DNA of 64,000 bases from CAZIVP01 sp964542915 (GCA_964542915.1 CAZIVP010000008.1:1-64000), one strand, 5' to 3'; positions 1 through 9,456 are shown, counted from the first letter of the stretch. Program-made: numbers and translations. Notes: generated from the letters alone by a model not told the origin.

Positions 1-134
1 TTAGGTGTTACTTATTTTAAATGCTAAAAGTCCAATTCCCGCTGAACCAAGACAAAAACCCGTACCAATCAACATTATTAGCGGCTTCCCTGTTTTAAAA
101 TGATTTGGCACAATGTTGGCAATGAAATTGAATT

Positions 135-503
135 ATGCCAATGCAAAACCATATTCTTGTTATTGATGATGAAGTAAAAATAGCCGAGCTGTTACAGGAA
201 ATAGTACAAGGCGAAGGTTTCCGCGTCAGCAGTTGTCGTAACGGCTATGACGGTTTGAAAGTGCTGCAGAATGCAAACGTCGATTTGATTATTTTAGATT
301 TGTATATGGTCGGAATGAACGGCATTGACTTTCTGCGACGTATGCCAAAAGAACAAAAGAATGTGCCGGTGATTGTCCTTACGGCCTGGCAGTTGCGACA
401 GGATCACTATGATAACTTGAAAAAAGAAGTGTGGACGATTATCGATAAACCGGTGGACCTGAATGACTTAATAGCTTACGTTAAAAGCGCAATCAAACCA
501 TGA
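135..503 (+). CDS. Single-domain response regulator (CheY-like)
   Basis: A stand-alone phospho-receiver domain of 122 residues with no output domain, so it probably acts by protein contact or in a phosphorelay. The acidic pocket D11-D12, the phospho-accepting D55, the switch T83 and the conserved K105 followed by P106 are all in place, so it should be phosphorylatable. No histidine kinase lies in the window; any partner is elsewhere or to the left of base 1. No clear ribosome binding site precedes the ATG; an in-frame ATG two codons later at 141 is equally possible. The following 575 bases are gene-poor, so it looks monocistronic or is the last gene of an operon entering from the left. Confidence 0.93.
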   Translation: MPMQNHILVIDDEVKIAELLQEIVQGEGFRVSSCRNGYDGLKVLQNANVDLIILDLYMVGMNGIDFLRRMPKEQKNVPVIVLTAWQLRQDHYDNLKKEVWTIIDKPVDLNDLIAYVKSAIKP

Positions 504-1078
504 GCATCCATCGGAAGATAACGACCCTGTTTTTGTATAACTGAAACAGGCGGGTAGTGCAACGATTCCGTTCAAAGATTTTAAAGGAGGCGACAAGAGA
601 AATTTTAGTTGAAAACAAACGCTTTAATTTTGGCCAAAGAAAATTAACCAAACCAAACCTATAACAATAAAAATGTCCCCCTGAAATTAATTGATCGCCT
701 CAAAATAAATCCAATACCGACTCTATTCCTCCGAGTAACTCATGACGTTTCGACGGGATAAAAATTGGCGCAAACCATGCAGATCATCGGTGTTGATTAA
801 GTCGACGCCGGCTCTTGTAGTAACATCCTCCAAATAGCTTAGCGTTGTGGAGATGGCCTGTCCGGAGTAGCACAGAAACGCACCTTTCGCGAAGAATATA
901 TAGCCCTATTAAAACGATTGAGATTGAATAGGATAAAAAATATTTATTGGAGTTTTTTCAATAAATGAATCCTCTATAAGGTAATTCTCTAAAGCATTCA
1001 TAAATCATGCTACAACCGATTACACGCCTAATAAGACGGGAGTTGAATACAAAACCATAGAATAAGCCCGGACTAAGT
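504..1078. other. Gene-poor, AT-rich stretch with a decayed coding remnant
   Basis: No intact gene is visible between the response regulator and the convergent gene ending at 1079. A 61-codon open frame on the minus strand (723-905) looks like a gene remnant and is listed separately. Directly upstream in the same frame a 31-codon ATG-initiated frame (complement 909-1001) ends in two consecutive stops (TAA then TAG) before the remnant; its sequence is AT-rich and unrecognised. A Shine-Dalgarno-like AAAGGAGG near 581 is not followed by any usable open frame. Confidence 0.5.
723..905 (-). pseudogene. C-terminal remnant of a glycerophosphodiesterase/PI-PLC-like protein
   Basis: Sixty sense codons plus a stop, with no start codon and bounded upstream by a stop at 906-908. 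The translation is protein-like and ends with a stretch reading AGVDLINTDDLHGLRQFL, which resembles the C-terminal strand and helix of glycerophosphodiester phosphodiesterase / PI-PLC-like barrel enzymes of the AIM6 type. The catalytic N-terminal half is absent: upstream sequence is AT-rich and interrupted by two adjacent in-frame stops. Seen: a conserved-looking tail without the rest of a gene. Inferred: a degraded gene. An alternative is an uncharacterised small protein with a non-standard start. Confidence 0.4.
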
Positions 1079-1561
1079 TTAGGCCGATTTGCGAAACGCC
1101 CGGGCGTGCCAGCTTAATTCAAAGGTCGTCTCCCACATGCCGGTACGTAATTGGCCCAACTCCGTTAGGGAATTGTTAAATACGATCGTTTGCGTGTTAA
1201 CATCGCCCCGGTTAAGCATTGTTTGAAATGTCGGACGATCCACACTTTTGATGACGCCTTCGCTGTTGCGAAAAAAAATAAGGCCCAAATCGAGCGCGTC
1301 CAGATTATAATGTTGCTTGAGGTCCTGAAACAGGTGGACGCTCTTATCGATGCCGCAACCGGAAACCGTGCTCTCGGCGGCTATGATCACAAAACGATCG
1401 TAAAGCAGCCGGTAATCGCCGTCCACATCGCTTCCATGTGATTTCCATTCGCGAATAAACGCATCAAGATACCCCCTAACAACACGCTGTTCATTCGGGG
1501 TAAGCGAACGATTAAACCCGTATATCCATATTCTTGCCTGATCGCTCATATGCGGAAACAT
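1079..1561 (-). CDS. Conserved small protein of a Bacteroidota-type family, often labelled 'ABC transporter ATPase' without basis
   Basis: A 160-residue soluble protein with no signal peptide and no Walker motifs. It opens with an IWIYGFNR strand, has a central segment GCGIDKSVHLFQ and ends with SWHARAF; this pattern fits a widespread FCB-group family whose members carry a conserved C-x-IDKSV motif and SWHARFF-like tail. The family is frequently misannotated as an ABC ATPase, but nothing here supports nucleotide binding. Function unknown. The start is supported by GGGAG five bases upstream of the ATG; an internal ATG at codon 5 is less favoured. It follows the bacilliredoxin gene's terminator side on the same strand, but each gene seems to have its own signals. 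Confidence 0.8.
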   Translation of the reverse strand: MFPHMSDQARIWIYGFNRSLTPNEQRVVRGYLDAFIREWKSHGSDVDGDYRLLYDRFVIIAAESTVSGCGIDKSVHLFQDLKQHYNLDALDLGLIFFRNSEGVIKSVDRPTFQTMLNRGDVNTQTIVFNNSLTELGQLRTGMWETTFELSWHARAFRKSA

Positions 1562-1594
1562 AATAACTCCCGGTTTTATATGTTTTAAATTTTA

Positions 1595-1635
1595 CAAAAG
1601 CAGGGCATTGCCGTTTATGAAGATACGGCAATGCC
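1595..1635 (-). terminator. Rho-independent terminator of the bacilliredoxin gene
   Basis: A perfect 11-bp stem, GGCATTGCCGT at 1604-1614 pairing with ACGGCAATGCC at 1625-1635, with a 10-base loop. Read on the minus strand it lies 12 bases after the stop of the gene ending at 1648 and is followed by a short T-run (CTGCTTTTG), as expected of an intrinsic terminator. Confidence 0.8.
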
Positions 1636-1647
1636 TATGGATATCGT

Positions 1648-2088
1648 TCATGAATGACAGTGGTCTTCGAAAACGCGTCTGAGATCATCGGCAATTTGCT
1701 GCGGCATTCGACCTTCGATATGATGTCGTGGCATCATATATACCAATTGCCCGTCTTTGAACAGAGCCATCGATGGTGAAGACGGTGGATATCCTGCAAT
1801 ATAAGAACGTGCGGTGGAAACCGCTTCTATGTCGACGCCCGCAAAGACGGTCGTAACATGATCGGGAATGGTGTCGTGATCCAGAGCCATACGAACGGCT
1901 GGCCGGGCATTTCCGGCGGCGCAGCCGCAAACGGAATTTATAATCAGTAATGTGGTACCTGGTTGTCCGCTAATGGCTTGTTCAACCTCATCAGGCGTCT
2001 TCAATTCCTTAACGCCAATCGAAGTCAATTCTCTGCGCATCGGTTGTACCAGATCTTCGGGATACCTTGGAGCCGTTTGTGGAAACAT
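1648..2088 (-). CDS. Bacilliredoxin, BrxA/BrxB (YphP/YqiW, DUF1094) family
   Basis: A 146-residue thioredoxin-fold protein of the bacilliredoxin family. The active-site motif C54-G55-C56 lies in the segment NSVCGCAAGNARP, which is the family hallmark (CGC instead of the thioredoxin CxxC). The remainder, including the SPSMALFKDG strand and a basic-to-histidine tail, and the length match the family. In Firmicutes these proteins remove bacillithiol from mixed disulfides; many FCB bacteria encode them too, and whether this organism makes bacillithiol cannot be judged from the window. The gene stands alone with a strong terminator behind it. Confidence 0.92.
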   Translation of the reverse strand: MFPQTAPRYPEDLVQPMRRELTSIGVKELKTPDEVEQAISGQPGTTLLIINSVCGCAAGNARPAVRMALDHDTIPDHVTTVFAGVDIEAVSTARSYIAGYPPSSPSMALFKDGQLVYMMPRHHIEGRMPQQIADDLRRVFEDHCHS

Positions 2089-2362
2089 AGAATATCACTC
2101 CTCATCTATATTGGATTTAAAGTTTCAATTTCTGGTCCCGCAACAGGCGGGGCGATTATGAATCTCCATTCTTCAGAAAGCAAGAACACTTCTACAATCC
2201 TCCGACAATCGATTCATTTGTCCAATGCAATGCAGCTCCTGCCTTTCATTCGCTTATTAGTTTTAAATTTAATTAATTCGTTGTTCACAACCATTTCCGG
2301 TTGCTTTAAATTCCTAAGCGCTGTATTTTCAAAATTTTTGAAAACAAGCATCGGAATTTCCC

Positions 2363-3640
2363 ATGTTACAATGCCCTATCCGTCTTTATTATATGTCTTT
2401 TATCCTCCTGTTTATTCCAATACTGCTTTTTAGTGAAACGTTGCCATGGGAGGATGGCCGCAGCAACGGCGAGCAACTGCGCGCTAAACTCGTAACATTT
2501 GGGCCAGGCGATGATATTCCTTCGTGGTGGGGGCATACGGCAATCATTATTGAAGACCTGCAATACCAGAAAGCCCGCATCTATAATTTTGGTTTGTACT
2601 CCTTTGATGATAAAATGCTTGCCCGTTTCGTGATGGGAAGGCTAATCTTTTCGGGAGACGATTTCAAGGTTCCTTCTTATTTTAATTACTATCGCAAGAT
2701 GAACCGCAGCATACGCGTGGCGTCCTTGCACTTGACACCCAAAAAGCGTTTGCAGCTTGCGAAAATACTGGCGAAAAATGTCCGGCCCGAAAATAAATAC
2801 TATCTCTACCATCATTATTATGAAAACTGTTCCACACGTTTGAGGGATATGATCGATCAGGTATTGGATGGGCAATTCCATGAAGCCGCAGCGAAGCCGG
2901 CGCGTATGAGCTTGCGGGATCACACCCGCCGCTATGTCGGACATAATCCATTCATGGAAATGTTGTTGATGTATCTGATGAATGACGACATCGATCAACC
3001 GATCGAACGCTGGCACGAGATGTTTTTACCCGACGAACTGGAACGCAACGTTCTCACAGTGAGCTACCGTACGGACGCAGGCGATACGATTAAATTGGGC
3101 GGTACGCCGCAAACCATTTTCAAGGCGGAGCGGAGCGCCGTACCGGATGAACCGTACACGCATTGGCCCGGCGCGTTGATGACCGGCCTTTTTACCGGCG
3201 GGCTGGCCGTTTTGTTTACAGTCTGGCGGCGACGCTCCGAAAGTATCTGGCCGCGCAGTCTTTTTGGTATTTATCACGGACTGGTAGGGATTGTGCTTGG
3301 TATTCCAGGACTCGGTTTAACGCTGGTCGCCTCTTTTACGGAGCACGAGGTGGCTTATTACAATGAAAATCTATTCTTTATCAACCTCTTAACATTCCTC
3401 TTTCTTCCGCTCGGCATTGCCTTTAGCGGCGGTAAAAATTGGGCGGAGCGCTGGTTGGCCAATCTATGGTATATTCACCTTCTTGGCGCCGGATTGGCGG
3501 TTATTCTGAAAATTGTTCCGGCGTTTGATCAGGATAATGCACTGGTTATGGCCTTCGTATTTCCGGTCATTACCGGTTTTGCGCTTGCATGGCGGCTCTG
3601 GTTCAAGTTAAACCGTAGCGCCGCACCCCGCTTTAAATAA
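2363..3640 (+). CDS. DUF4105 / Lnb-type membrane protein, probable lipoprotein N-acyltransferase
   Basis: A 425-residue protein with an N-terminal signal anchor (hydrophobic residues about 11-24), a periplasmic domain, and five C-terminal membrane helices (roughly residues 272-425). The periplasmic part carries the hallmark WWGHTAI (H58) and YYENCSTRLRDMID (C156) blocks of DUF4105. In Lnb proteins of this family such Cys and His residues move an acyl chain within lipoproteins to make the lyso-form, which fits a cell with many lipoproteins. Start uncertain: no clear ribosome binding site before 2363, and the ATG at 2393 would still leave a signal peptide. It is followed by its own intergenic gap, so is likely monocistronic. 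Confidence 0.8.
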   Translation: MLQCPIRLYYMSFILLFIPILLFSETLPWEDGRSNGEQLRAKLVTFGPGDDIPSWWGHTAIIIEDLQYQKARIYNFGLYSFDDKMLARFVMGRLIFSGDDFKVPSYFNYYRKMNRSIRVASLHLTPKKRLQLAKILAKNVRPENKYYLYHHYYENCSTRLRDMIDQVLDGQFHEAAAKPARMSLRDHTRRYVGHNPFMEMLLMYLMNDDIDQPIERWHEMFLPDELERNVLTVSYRTDAGDTIKLGGTPQTIFKAERSAVPDEPYTHWPGALMTGLFTGGLAVLFTVWRRRSESIWPRSLFGIYHGLVGIVLGIPGLGLTLVASFTEHEVAYYNENLFFINLLTFLFLPLGIAFSGGKNWAERWLANLWYIHLLGAGLAVILKIVPAFDQDNALVMAFVFPVITGFALAWRLWFKLNRSAAPRFK

Positions 3641-3698
3641 AGGATGCTCCCCTCAAACACAGTAAGGAACTAAAACCAACGCCGCGCCGAATAACAAT

Positions 3699-3728
3699 TT
3701 GGACAATATTCCATATAACTTGTATATT
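3699..3728 (+). promoter_or_regulatory. Probable sigma-70-type promoter of the universal stress protein gene
   Basis: TTGGAC at 3699-3704 and TATATT at 3723-3728 are separated by 18 bases. They lie 34 bases upstream of the preferred start codon at 3762, which leaves room for a short leader and the GGGGAGGAAGG ribosome binding site. This arrangement argues against the longer reading frame that would begin at 3699. Confidence 0.4.
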
Positions 3729-3761
3729 GCAAATTCTTTAATGGACAGGGGAGGAAGGCCC

Positions 3762-4664
3762 ATGGAAATTAAAAGTATACTTGTGCCCACCGACTTTTCG
3801 CGGCCGGCCAATAATGCCCTGGACGAGGGTATTAAGCTGGCTTATAAATACAACGCCGATTTGGTTGTATTGCATGCTCGGGTCATGTACGAAGATGATC
3901 CGGCCAGTTTAACGGCCAAAATGGAAGTACTGAAAGAGGAAGAACGTAAAGTCGAAGAAAATCTGTTGAAACGTTTACGGGATACAACCCAAAAACACCG
4001 CCAGGTTAACATCCGACACGAAATTATTCGCGGCTATTCGTCTCCGTCCGCCATACTGAGTTATCTCAACAATAACGATTTTGATCTTGTGATCATCGGA
4101 ACGCATGGCCGCACGGGGCTGGGCCATTTTCTAATCGGTAGTGTAACAGAGAAAGTGGTACGTTACGCGCCGTCGCCGGTAATGACCGTTTCGCCGGAGA
4201 GCCGTTTAACGGATGAATTCCACCATATTATCGTACCGTTTGATTACAGCGATCACGCGCAAATGGCTTTAAAAAAAGCGCTGCATCTGGTGGAATCCGA
4301 CCAGTCCGAAGTAACCATGCTATATGTATTTGACCGAGAAGTGCATCCCGCTCTGGCTGCCTGGGGCGTCCGTTCGGCGTTCGACGCCATTCCGGATATT
4401 GAACAAAAAGCCAAAAAACAAATGGATAAAATACTGGCCGATATCCCGAATCCCAAAAAGGCACGCATTAAAAAAGTGGTTATGGAAGGCGCGCCCCACA
4501 AGGGTATTAAAGCCTTTGTGGATGAAAACGATGCGGATTTGCTGGTTATCGCCACGCATGGTAGGGTGGGATTGGATCGTTTCCTGTTGGGCAGCACGAC
4601 CGAACGGGTAATTCGTTCGATTCCGATTCCGGTTTTAACGTTAAAACAGCAGCATCTTTTGTAA
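3762..4664 (+). CDS. Tandem-domain universal stress protein (UspA family)
   Basis: Two UspA domains in about 300 residues. Each ends with the ATP-binding type signature: GTHGRTGLGHFLIGSVTE in the first half and ATHGRVGLDRFLLGSTTE in the second, matching the G-2x-G-9x-G-S/T pattern. Cytoplasmic stress-response proteins of this type bind ATP and are induced by starvation or stress. The start at 3762 is chosen because GGGGAGGAAGG sits just upstream; an in-frame ATG at 3699 would add 21 residues with no counterpart in the family and overlap the promoter. It lies 44 bases upstream of uvrA on the same strand and may be cotranscribed. Confidence 0.93.
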   Translation: MEIKSILVPTDFSRPANNALDEGIKLAYKYNADLVVLHARVMYEDDPASLTAKMEVLKEEERKVEENLLKRLRDTTQKHRQVNIRHEIIRGYSSPSAILSYLNNNDFDLVIIGTHGRTGLGHFLIGSVTEKVVRYAPSPVMTVSPESRLTDEFHHIIVPFDYSDHAQMALKKALHLVESDQSEVTMLYVFDREVHPALAAWGVRSAFDAIPDIEQKAKKQMDKILADIPNPKKARIKKVVMEGAPHKGIKAFVDENDADLLVIATHGRVGLDRFLLGSTTERVIRSIPIPVLTLKQQHLL

Positions 4665-4708
4665 ATCATCAATATCATAACTGAATGAAACAAGGATAAT
4701 TTATAGAA

Positions 4709-7558
4709 GTGACCAAAAAGAACTCCATTTTCGTTAAGGGCGCTCGAGAACATAATCTTCAAAACATAGATGTGGAAATTCCCCGCGACCGTTTCGTGGT
4801 TATTACGGGGCTTTCCGGTTCCGGCAAGTCCAGCCTTGCATTCGACACTATCTACGCCGAAGGCCAGAGGCGCTATGTGGAATCGTTAAGCGCATACGCC
4901 CGGCAATTTTTGGGTTTAATGGAAAAACCCGATGTGGATTACATTGAAGGGTTGTCGCCGGCCATATCCATCGAACAAAAATCGACCCACCGTAATCCCC
5001 GATCCACGGTCGGTACGGTAACGGAAATTTATGACTATTTGCGCTTACTGTTTGCCCGCATCGGTAAGCCGCACTGTTACAATTGCGGTCGGCCCGTGGA
5101 ACGCCAAACCGTCCAGCAAATTGTGGATACCATCCTTTCCTGGCCAGAGGGCGAACGCATTCAGGTACTTGCCCCGGCCATCCGCGGAAGGAAAGGCGAG
5201 TACAAGGAAGTATTCAATCAATTTCGCAAAGACGGCTTTGTTCGGGTGCGTGTGGATGGCAAAATGCAATCCCTCGATGACGATATTACGCTTGATAAAA
5301 ATAAAAAGCATGAAATCGAGCTCGTGGTGGATCGGCTGGTTGTGGGGCCCGATATTAACAAACGCCTTACGGATTCGGTGGAACTGGCGTTGAAACAGGC
5401 GTCGGGATTGATTTACATTAATAAAGCGGAAAGCGGCGAAGACGTTCTGTTCAGCGAACAATTCGCTTGCCCCCACTGTAATCTCTCCTTTGAAGAGCCG
5501 GCGCCGCGCATGTTTTCATTTAACAGCCCATACGGCGCCTGCCCCAAATGCGACGGACTCGGTACCCTCACCCGCATCGATCCGACCCTGATTGTGCCCG
5601 ATGATTCTCTTTCAATTACCCAGGGCGCTATACGCGTATTGAGCGGCAGACGTGAAGGCTGGTTATACGAAATGATCGCCAGTCTCGCCCTGGAACTCAA
5701 TTTTGACCTGCGCACGCCGTGGCGGAAATTACCGAAACACGTTCGCGATATTATCCTTTACGGATTCGATGAGCGTGAAATCAAATTTCGTTTCCGGCGG
5801 AAATCCACCTATCTGGAATGGTCCAGCCATTTCGAGGGCATCGTTAATAATCTGCTTCGCCGCTATAAACAAACCGGTTCTCAAAATGTACGACGCTGGA
5901 TCGAGGGATTTATGAATAACGCACCCTGCGATGTTTGCGGCGGAACGCGGCTGCGCAATGAGGCTTTAGCGGTAACCATCAACGGCAAAAATATCCACGA
6001 CGTAACCGAAATGTCGATACGAAACGCCGGCCGTTTTTTCGAGACCGTTTCATTGAGCGACCAGGAAAAAACCATTGCCCACCAAATCTTAAAAGAACTG
6101 CACCAACGCTTACAATTTTTGATTAATGTGGGACTGGATTATTTAACACTGAATCGTTCGGCAGGAACGTTATCCGGAGGCGAGGCGCAGCGCATACGTT
6201 TGGCCACGCAAATCGGTTCGCAACTGGTGGGTGTTCTCTATATTCTGGATGAGCCGAGTATTGGTTTACATCAGCGCGACAATAAAAAGTTAATCAATAC
6301 CTTACACCAATTGCGCGATCTCGGCAATACCGTCCTTGTTGTAGAGCACGACCGCGAGACGATCGAATCGGCCGATTATGTTGTGGATTTAGGGCCGCGC
6401 GCCGGACGCGACGGCGGGTGGGTCGTCGCCGCCGGTTCTCCGTCTAAAATTGCCCGCAGCACTCAAAGCCTGACGGGCCGCTATCTCGCCGGCAAAGAAT
6501 CCATACCGGTTCCCGAAGAACGTCGCAGGGGCAATCGTAAAAAGCTCAGTATTAGCGGCGCGCGCGGTAATAATCTTAAGAATATCAATATCGCGTTTCC
6601 GCTCGGTAAGATGATCTGTGTGACCGGGGTTTCGGGCTCGGGAAAAAGCACGTTGGTGAACGAAACACTGTTTGCCGCGCTGGCAAGGCACTATTACAGC
6701 GCCAAGAAAGCGCCCCTGCAATATCGCACCATTAAAGGTATGGAGTATATCGATAAAGTGATCGATCTCGATCAGTCGCCTATCGGGAGAACGCCGCGGT
6801 CCAATCCCGCCACCTATACCGGCTTGTTTACGCCGATCCGGGATATTTTCAGCCAGGTTCCGGAGTCTAAAATTCGAGGATATAAACCCGGACGCTTTAG
6901 CTTTAATGTTAAGGGCGGTCGCTGCGAGAGCTGTGAAGGCGACGGCATCAAAAAAATCGAGATGCACTTCTTACCGGATGTCTACGTGCAATGTGAAGTT
7001 TGTAAAGGCAAGCGTTACAATCGCGAAACCCTGCAGATTAAATACAAAGGGAAATCGATCGCCGAAGTGCTGGAAATGACGGTCAACCAGGCTCTGGAAT
7101 TTCTCGGGAATATTCCGCCGGTCAAACGACGACTGCAAACCCTGGCCGATGTGGGCCTCGGATATATCCATCTGGGGCAATCGGCTACCACTCTTTCCGG
7201 CGGCGAAGCACAACGGGTCAAACTGGCCACTGAGCTATCTAAAATCGGGACGGGCAATACTCTTTATATTCTTGATGAGCCCACGACGGGATTGCATTTT
7301 GAAGATATAAAAATGCTGTTATCGGTTTTAAGCCGCCTTGTGGAAAAGGGCAACACGGTCATCGTCATCGAACATAATCTGGATGTGATTAAAACGGCGG
7401 ACTGGATTATCGATATGGGGCCGGAAGGGGGCGACGCCGGCGGCGCGGTTGTAGCGGAAGGAACCCCGGAACACATTGCCGCCGACGAAGATTCCTATAC
7501 GGGCCGTTTTCTGAGGCAGGAACTGGCGATTCCGGCGGCGGCGCTTAAAACGGGATAA
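4709..7558 (+). CDS. uvrA: Excinuclease ABC subunit A
   Basis: DNA damage-recognition ATPase of nucleotide excision repair, 949 residues, the normal UvrA length. Two ABC modules are visible: Walker A GLSGSGKSS at 34-42 and a second GVSGSGKST in the C-terminal half, each with an LSGGEAQR signature. Two zinc-binding modules are intact: CPHC...CPKC and CESCEGDG...CEVCKG. The gene starts with GTG and has only a weak, distant AAGGA upstream. UvrB and UvrC are not in the window, so this is an unlinked uvrA, as is common. Confidence 0.98.
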   Translation: MTKKNSIFVKGAREHNLQNIDVEIPRDRFVVITGLSGSGKSSLAFDTIYAEGQRRYVESLSAYARQFLGLMEKPDVDYIEGLSPAISIEQKSTHRNPRSTVGTVTEIYDYLRLLFARIGKPHCYNCGRPVERQTVQQIVDTILSWPEGERIQVLAPAIRGRKGEYKEVFNQFRKDGFVRVRVDGKMQSLDDDITLDKNKKHEIELVVDRLVVGPDINKRLTDSVELALKQASGLIYINKAESGEDVLFSEQFACPHCNLSFEEPAPRMFSFNSPYGACPKCDGLGTLTRIDPTLIVPDDSLSITQGAIRVLSGRREGWLYEMIASLALELNFDLRTPWRKLPKHVRDIILYGFDEREIKFRFRRKSTYLEWSSHFEGIVNNLLRRYKQTGSQNVRRWIEGFMNNAPCDVCGGTRLRNEALAVTINGKNIHDVTEMSIRNAGRFFETVSLSDQEKTIAHQILKELHQRLQFLINVGLDYLTLNRSAGTLSGGEAQRIRLATQIGSQLVGVLYILDEPSIGLHQRDNKKLINTLHQLRDLGNTVLVVEHDRETIESADYVVDLGPRAGRDGGWVVAAGSPSKIARSTQSLTGRYLAGKESIPVPEERRRGNRKKLSISGARGNNLKNINIAFPLGKMICVTGVSGSGKSTLVNETLFAALARHYYSAKKAPLQYRTIKGMEYIDKVIDLDQSPIGRTPRSNPATYTGLFTPIRDIFSQVPESKIRGYKPGRFSFNVKGGRCESCEGDGIKKIEMHFLPDVYVQCEVCKGKRYNRETLQIKYKGKSIAEVLEMTVNQALEFLGNIPPVKRRLQTLADVGLGYIHLGQSATTLSGGEAQRVKLATELSKIGTGNTLYILDEPTTGLHFEDIKMLLSVLSRLVEKGNTVIVIEHNLDVIKTADWIIDMGPEGGDAGGAVVAEGTPEHIAADEDSYTGRFLRQELAIPAAALKTG

Positions 7559-7600
7559 AGTAATCATGTACGAATCGCGCGAAAACGATGGAGAGATACC

Positions 7601-8677
7601 ATGGGACTCAAAAAAACAGCTCTGCATGATATTCATGTAAAACTTGGCGCCCGCATGGTGGATTTTGCGGGATTTCATATGCCCATCCAGTATAGCAGTA
7701 TACGCGCGGAGCACCTGCGCGTCCGCAATACAGTGGGACTCTTTGATGTTTCTCATATGGGTGAATTTGAATTAACGGGAGCCCAGGCTCTTGATATGGT
7801 TCAAAAAGTGACGATCAACGATGCTGCACAACTTCACATCGGCCAGGCGCAGTACACGGCCATGTGTTATCCGGACGGTGGTATTGTGGATGACTTGTTG
7901 GTATATCGCTTTAAGGACCGTTTTTGGATGGTGGTAAACGCAGCCAATAAAGAAAAAGATTATCAATGGGTAACCGAGAATCAAATAGAAGGCTGCGACA
8001 TCCGGGATATTAGCGACCGGATAACGCAGTTGGCGGTACAGGGCAAAAAAGCGGACGCTGCTTTACAAAAATTGACAGAAATCGATTTAAGCGCGATTCC
8101 TTTTTACTGGTTTGTGGAAGGACCGTTGGCGGATATTCCCATGGTTATTTCACGAACCGGTTACACAGGTGAACCGGGTTTTGAACTCTATTTTGAAAAC
8201 GCCCATGCCGAGGAGGTTTGGAACCACATAATGGAAGCGGGCCGCGAATTCGATATTGAACCCATCGGATTGGGGGCGCGGGACTCTTTACGCCTCGAGA
8301 AAAAAATGTGTTTGTACGGAAACGATATCGACCATACGACCAATCCGCTGGAAGCCCGCCTCAAATGGATCACCAAGTTTGAAAAAGGCGATTTTATCGG
8401 AAAGGATGCTCTGCTTAAAATCAAAGAAGAGGGCGTTAACCGCAGTCTGGTCGCCTTTAAACTGAACGGAAAGGGTTTCCCCCGTAAAGGCTATAAAATT
8501 TTCAAAGACGGAAAAGAAATCGGCGTTGTAACCAGTGGAACGGTATCCCCGGTCATCGAACAGGGTATCGGCATGGGCTACGTTACCAAAGGATACGGTA
8601 AGAGCGGTACGGAAATCGAAATCGAAATTCGTCGCAAAAAAATACCGGCGACGGTTGTTAAGCCGCCGATCGTTTGA
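7601..8677 (+). CDS. gcvT: Glycine cleavage system aminomethyltransferase (T protein)
   Basis: Transfers the methylene group from the aminomethyl-lipoyl H protein to tetrahydrofolate, releasing ammonia. The 358-residue length and the blocks VDFAGFHMPIQY, GLFDVSHMGE, RTGYTGEPGFELYF and a C-terminal barrel segment ending in kIPATVV fit GcvT over its full length. GGAGAG precedes the ATG. The other glycine cleavage genes (gcvH, gcvP) are not present nearby. It lies 42 bases after uvrA and converges on the methyltransferase gene with only 26 bases between the stops. Confidence 0.97.
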   Translation: MGLKKTALHDIHVKLGARMVDFAGFHMPIQYSSIRAEHLRVRNTVGLFDVSHMGEFELTGAQALDMVQKVTINDAAQLHIGQAQYTAMCYPDGGIVDDLLVYRFKDRFWMVVNAANKEKDYQWVTENQIEGCDIRDISDRITQLAVQGKKADAALQKLTEIDLSAIPFYWFVEGPLADIPMVISRTGYTGEPGFELYFENAHAEEVWNHIMEAGREFDIEPIGLGARDSLRLEKKMCLYGNDIDHTTNPLEARLKWITKFEKGDFIGKDALLKIKEEGVNRSLVAFKLNGKGFPRKGYKIFKDGKEIGVVTSGTVSPVIEQGIGMGYVTKGYGKSGTEIEIEIRRKKIPATVVKPPIV

Positions 8678-8703
8678 ACCGTTTCGGACATGTGAATGGC
8701 GCT

Positions 8704-9456
8704 TTACTGCGCCAAGAGGATCAAATTGTTCGATTGTTCCGGATGATATGTCGAAAATTCCAAATCCCCGTATGGATTAAACCGGCTGAAACCAATAGCA
8801 ATGAGCGCCTTTCGCAATTCATCCTCTGTGTAAGGATAAAGTTCGGTGCTGTGCCATTGGTGATATAGGGCATCGCCTTTGGATTGAATGGATAGAACAT
8901 TGAACCGCAATGTCCGATCCAAAAAATCATAAAAGCGTAAGTACGTCCGGTCGCCTTCCTGCTTAATGCCTACCATTCGCTGTTTTTCCGCCATAATCCG
9001 CTGATAATTCAAAATCTGAATGGCCAGATATCCGCCGGGGTTAAGCAATTGACGAAAACCCGCTAACGCGGCATTTAAGTTATGGTCGTCGAGTAGGTGC
9101 GGCAAGGAGTTGCCCAGACATAAAATAAGGTCGACCCGGTCCGATACATGTTCACGGAGTTGTTGCATGGAAGTTTGGATCCATTGCACATGCATGCTGT
9201 GCGAACGGCTGTGTTTTCGCGCTTTTTGCAGCATGGCTTCGGAAATATCGGCGCCGATGGTCGGAATCCCGATCCGGTTGAGGGCGATGGTGTGGATGCC
9301 TGTTCCGCATGCGGCGTCTATGGCGTTCCGGAAGGAAAACCGTTCCCGCCAGCGTTTCATGATTGTAATTTCCTTATCGAGCCGTTCCTCAAAATTCGTC
9401 ATTCCATCATAAAATTCCGCTACTGACTGATAAAAATCGGTAACATTGGATGCCAT
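8704..9456 (-). CDS. Class I SAM-dependent methyltransferase
   Basis: A 250-residue soluble methyltransferase. Motif I is AIDAACGTGIHT, followed by an acidic residue ending strand 2 (GADIS), and a post-motif LILCLGNSLPHL, the usual Rossmann-like SAM-binding layout. The aromatic N-terminus (DFYQSVAEFYDGM) and general shape recall small-molecule methyltransferases such as glycine/sarcosine N-methyltransferase-like enzymes, but the substrate cannot be named. A 16-base palindrome lies 19-34 bases upstream of the start (see that entry). Confidence 0.85.
   Translation of the reverse strand: MASNVTDFYQSVAEFYDGMTNFEERLDKEITIMKRWRERFSFRNAIDAACGTGIHTIALNRIGIPTIGADISEAMLQKARKHSRSHSMHVQWIQTSMQQLREHVSDRVDLILCLGNSLPHLLDDHNLNAALAGFRQLLNPGGYLAIQILNYQRIMAEKQRMVGIKQEGDRTYLRFYDFLDRTLRFNVLSIQSKGDALYHQWHSTELYPYTEDELRKALIAIGFSRFNPYGDLEFSTYHPEQSNNLILLAQ

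Noticed and set aside
1..132. Minus-strand open frame ending exactly at base 1 (a hydrophobic stretch with GTGFCLGSAGIGLLAF)
   Set aside because: Only 43 residues with no proper start, bounded by a stop near 133; may be the tail of a membrane protein, but too short to call.
2158..2433. Plus-strand frame in the gap before the Lnb-like gene
   Set aside because: It overlaps the start of the clearly coding Lnb-like gene in another frame and has no recognisable family; the AT palindrome at 2326-2344 there is not followed by a T-run.
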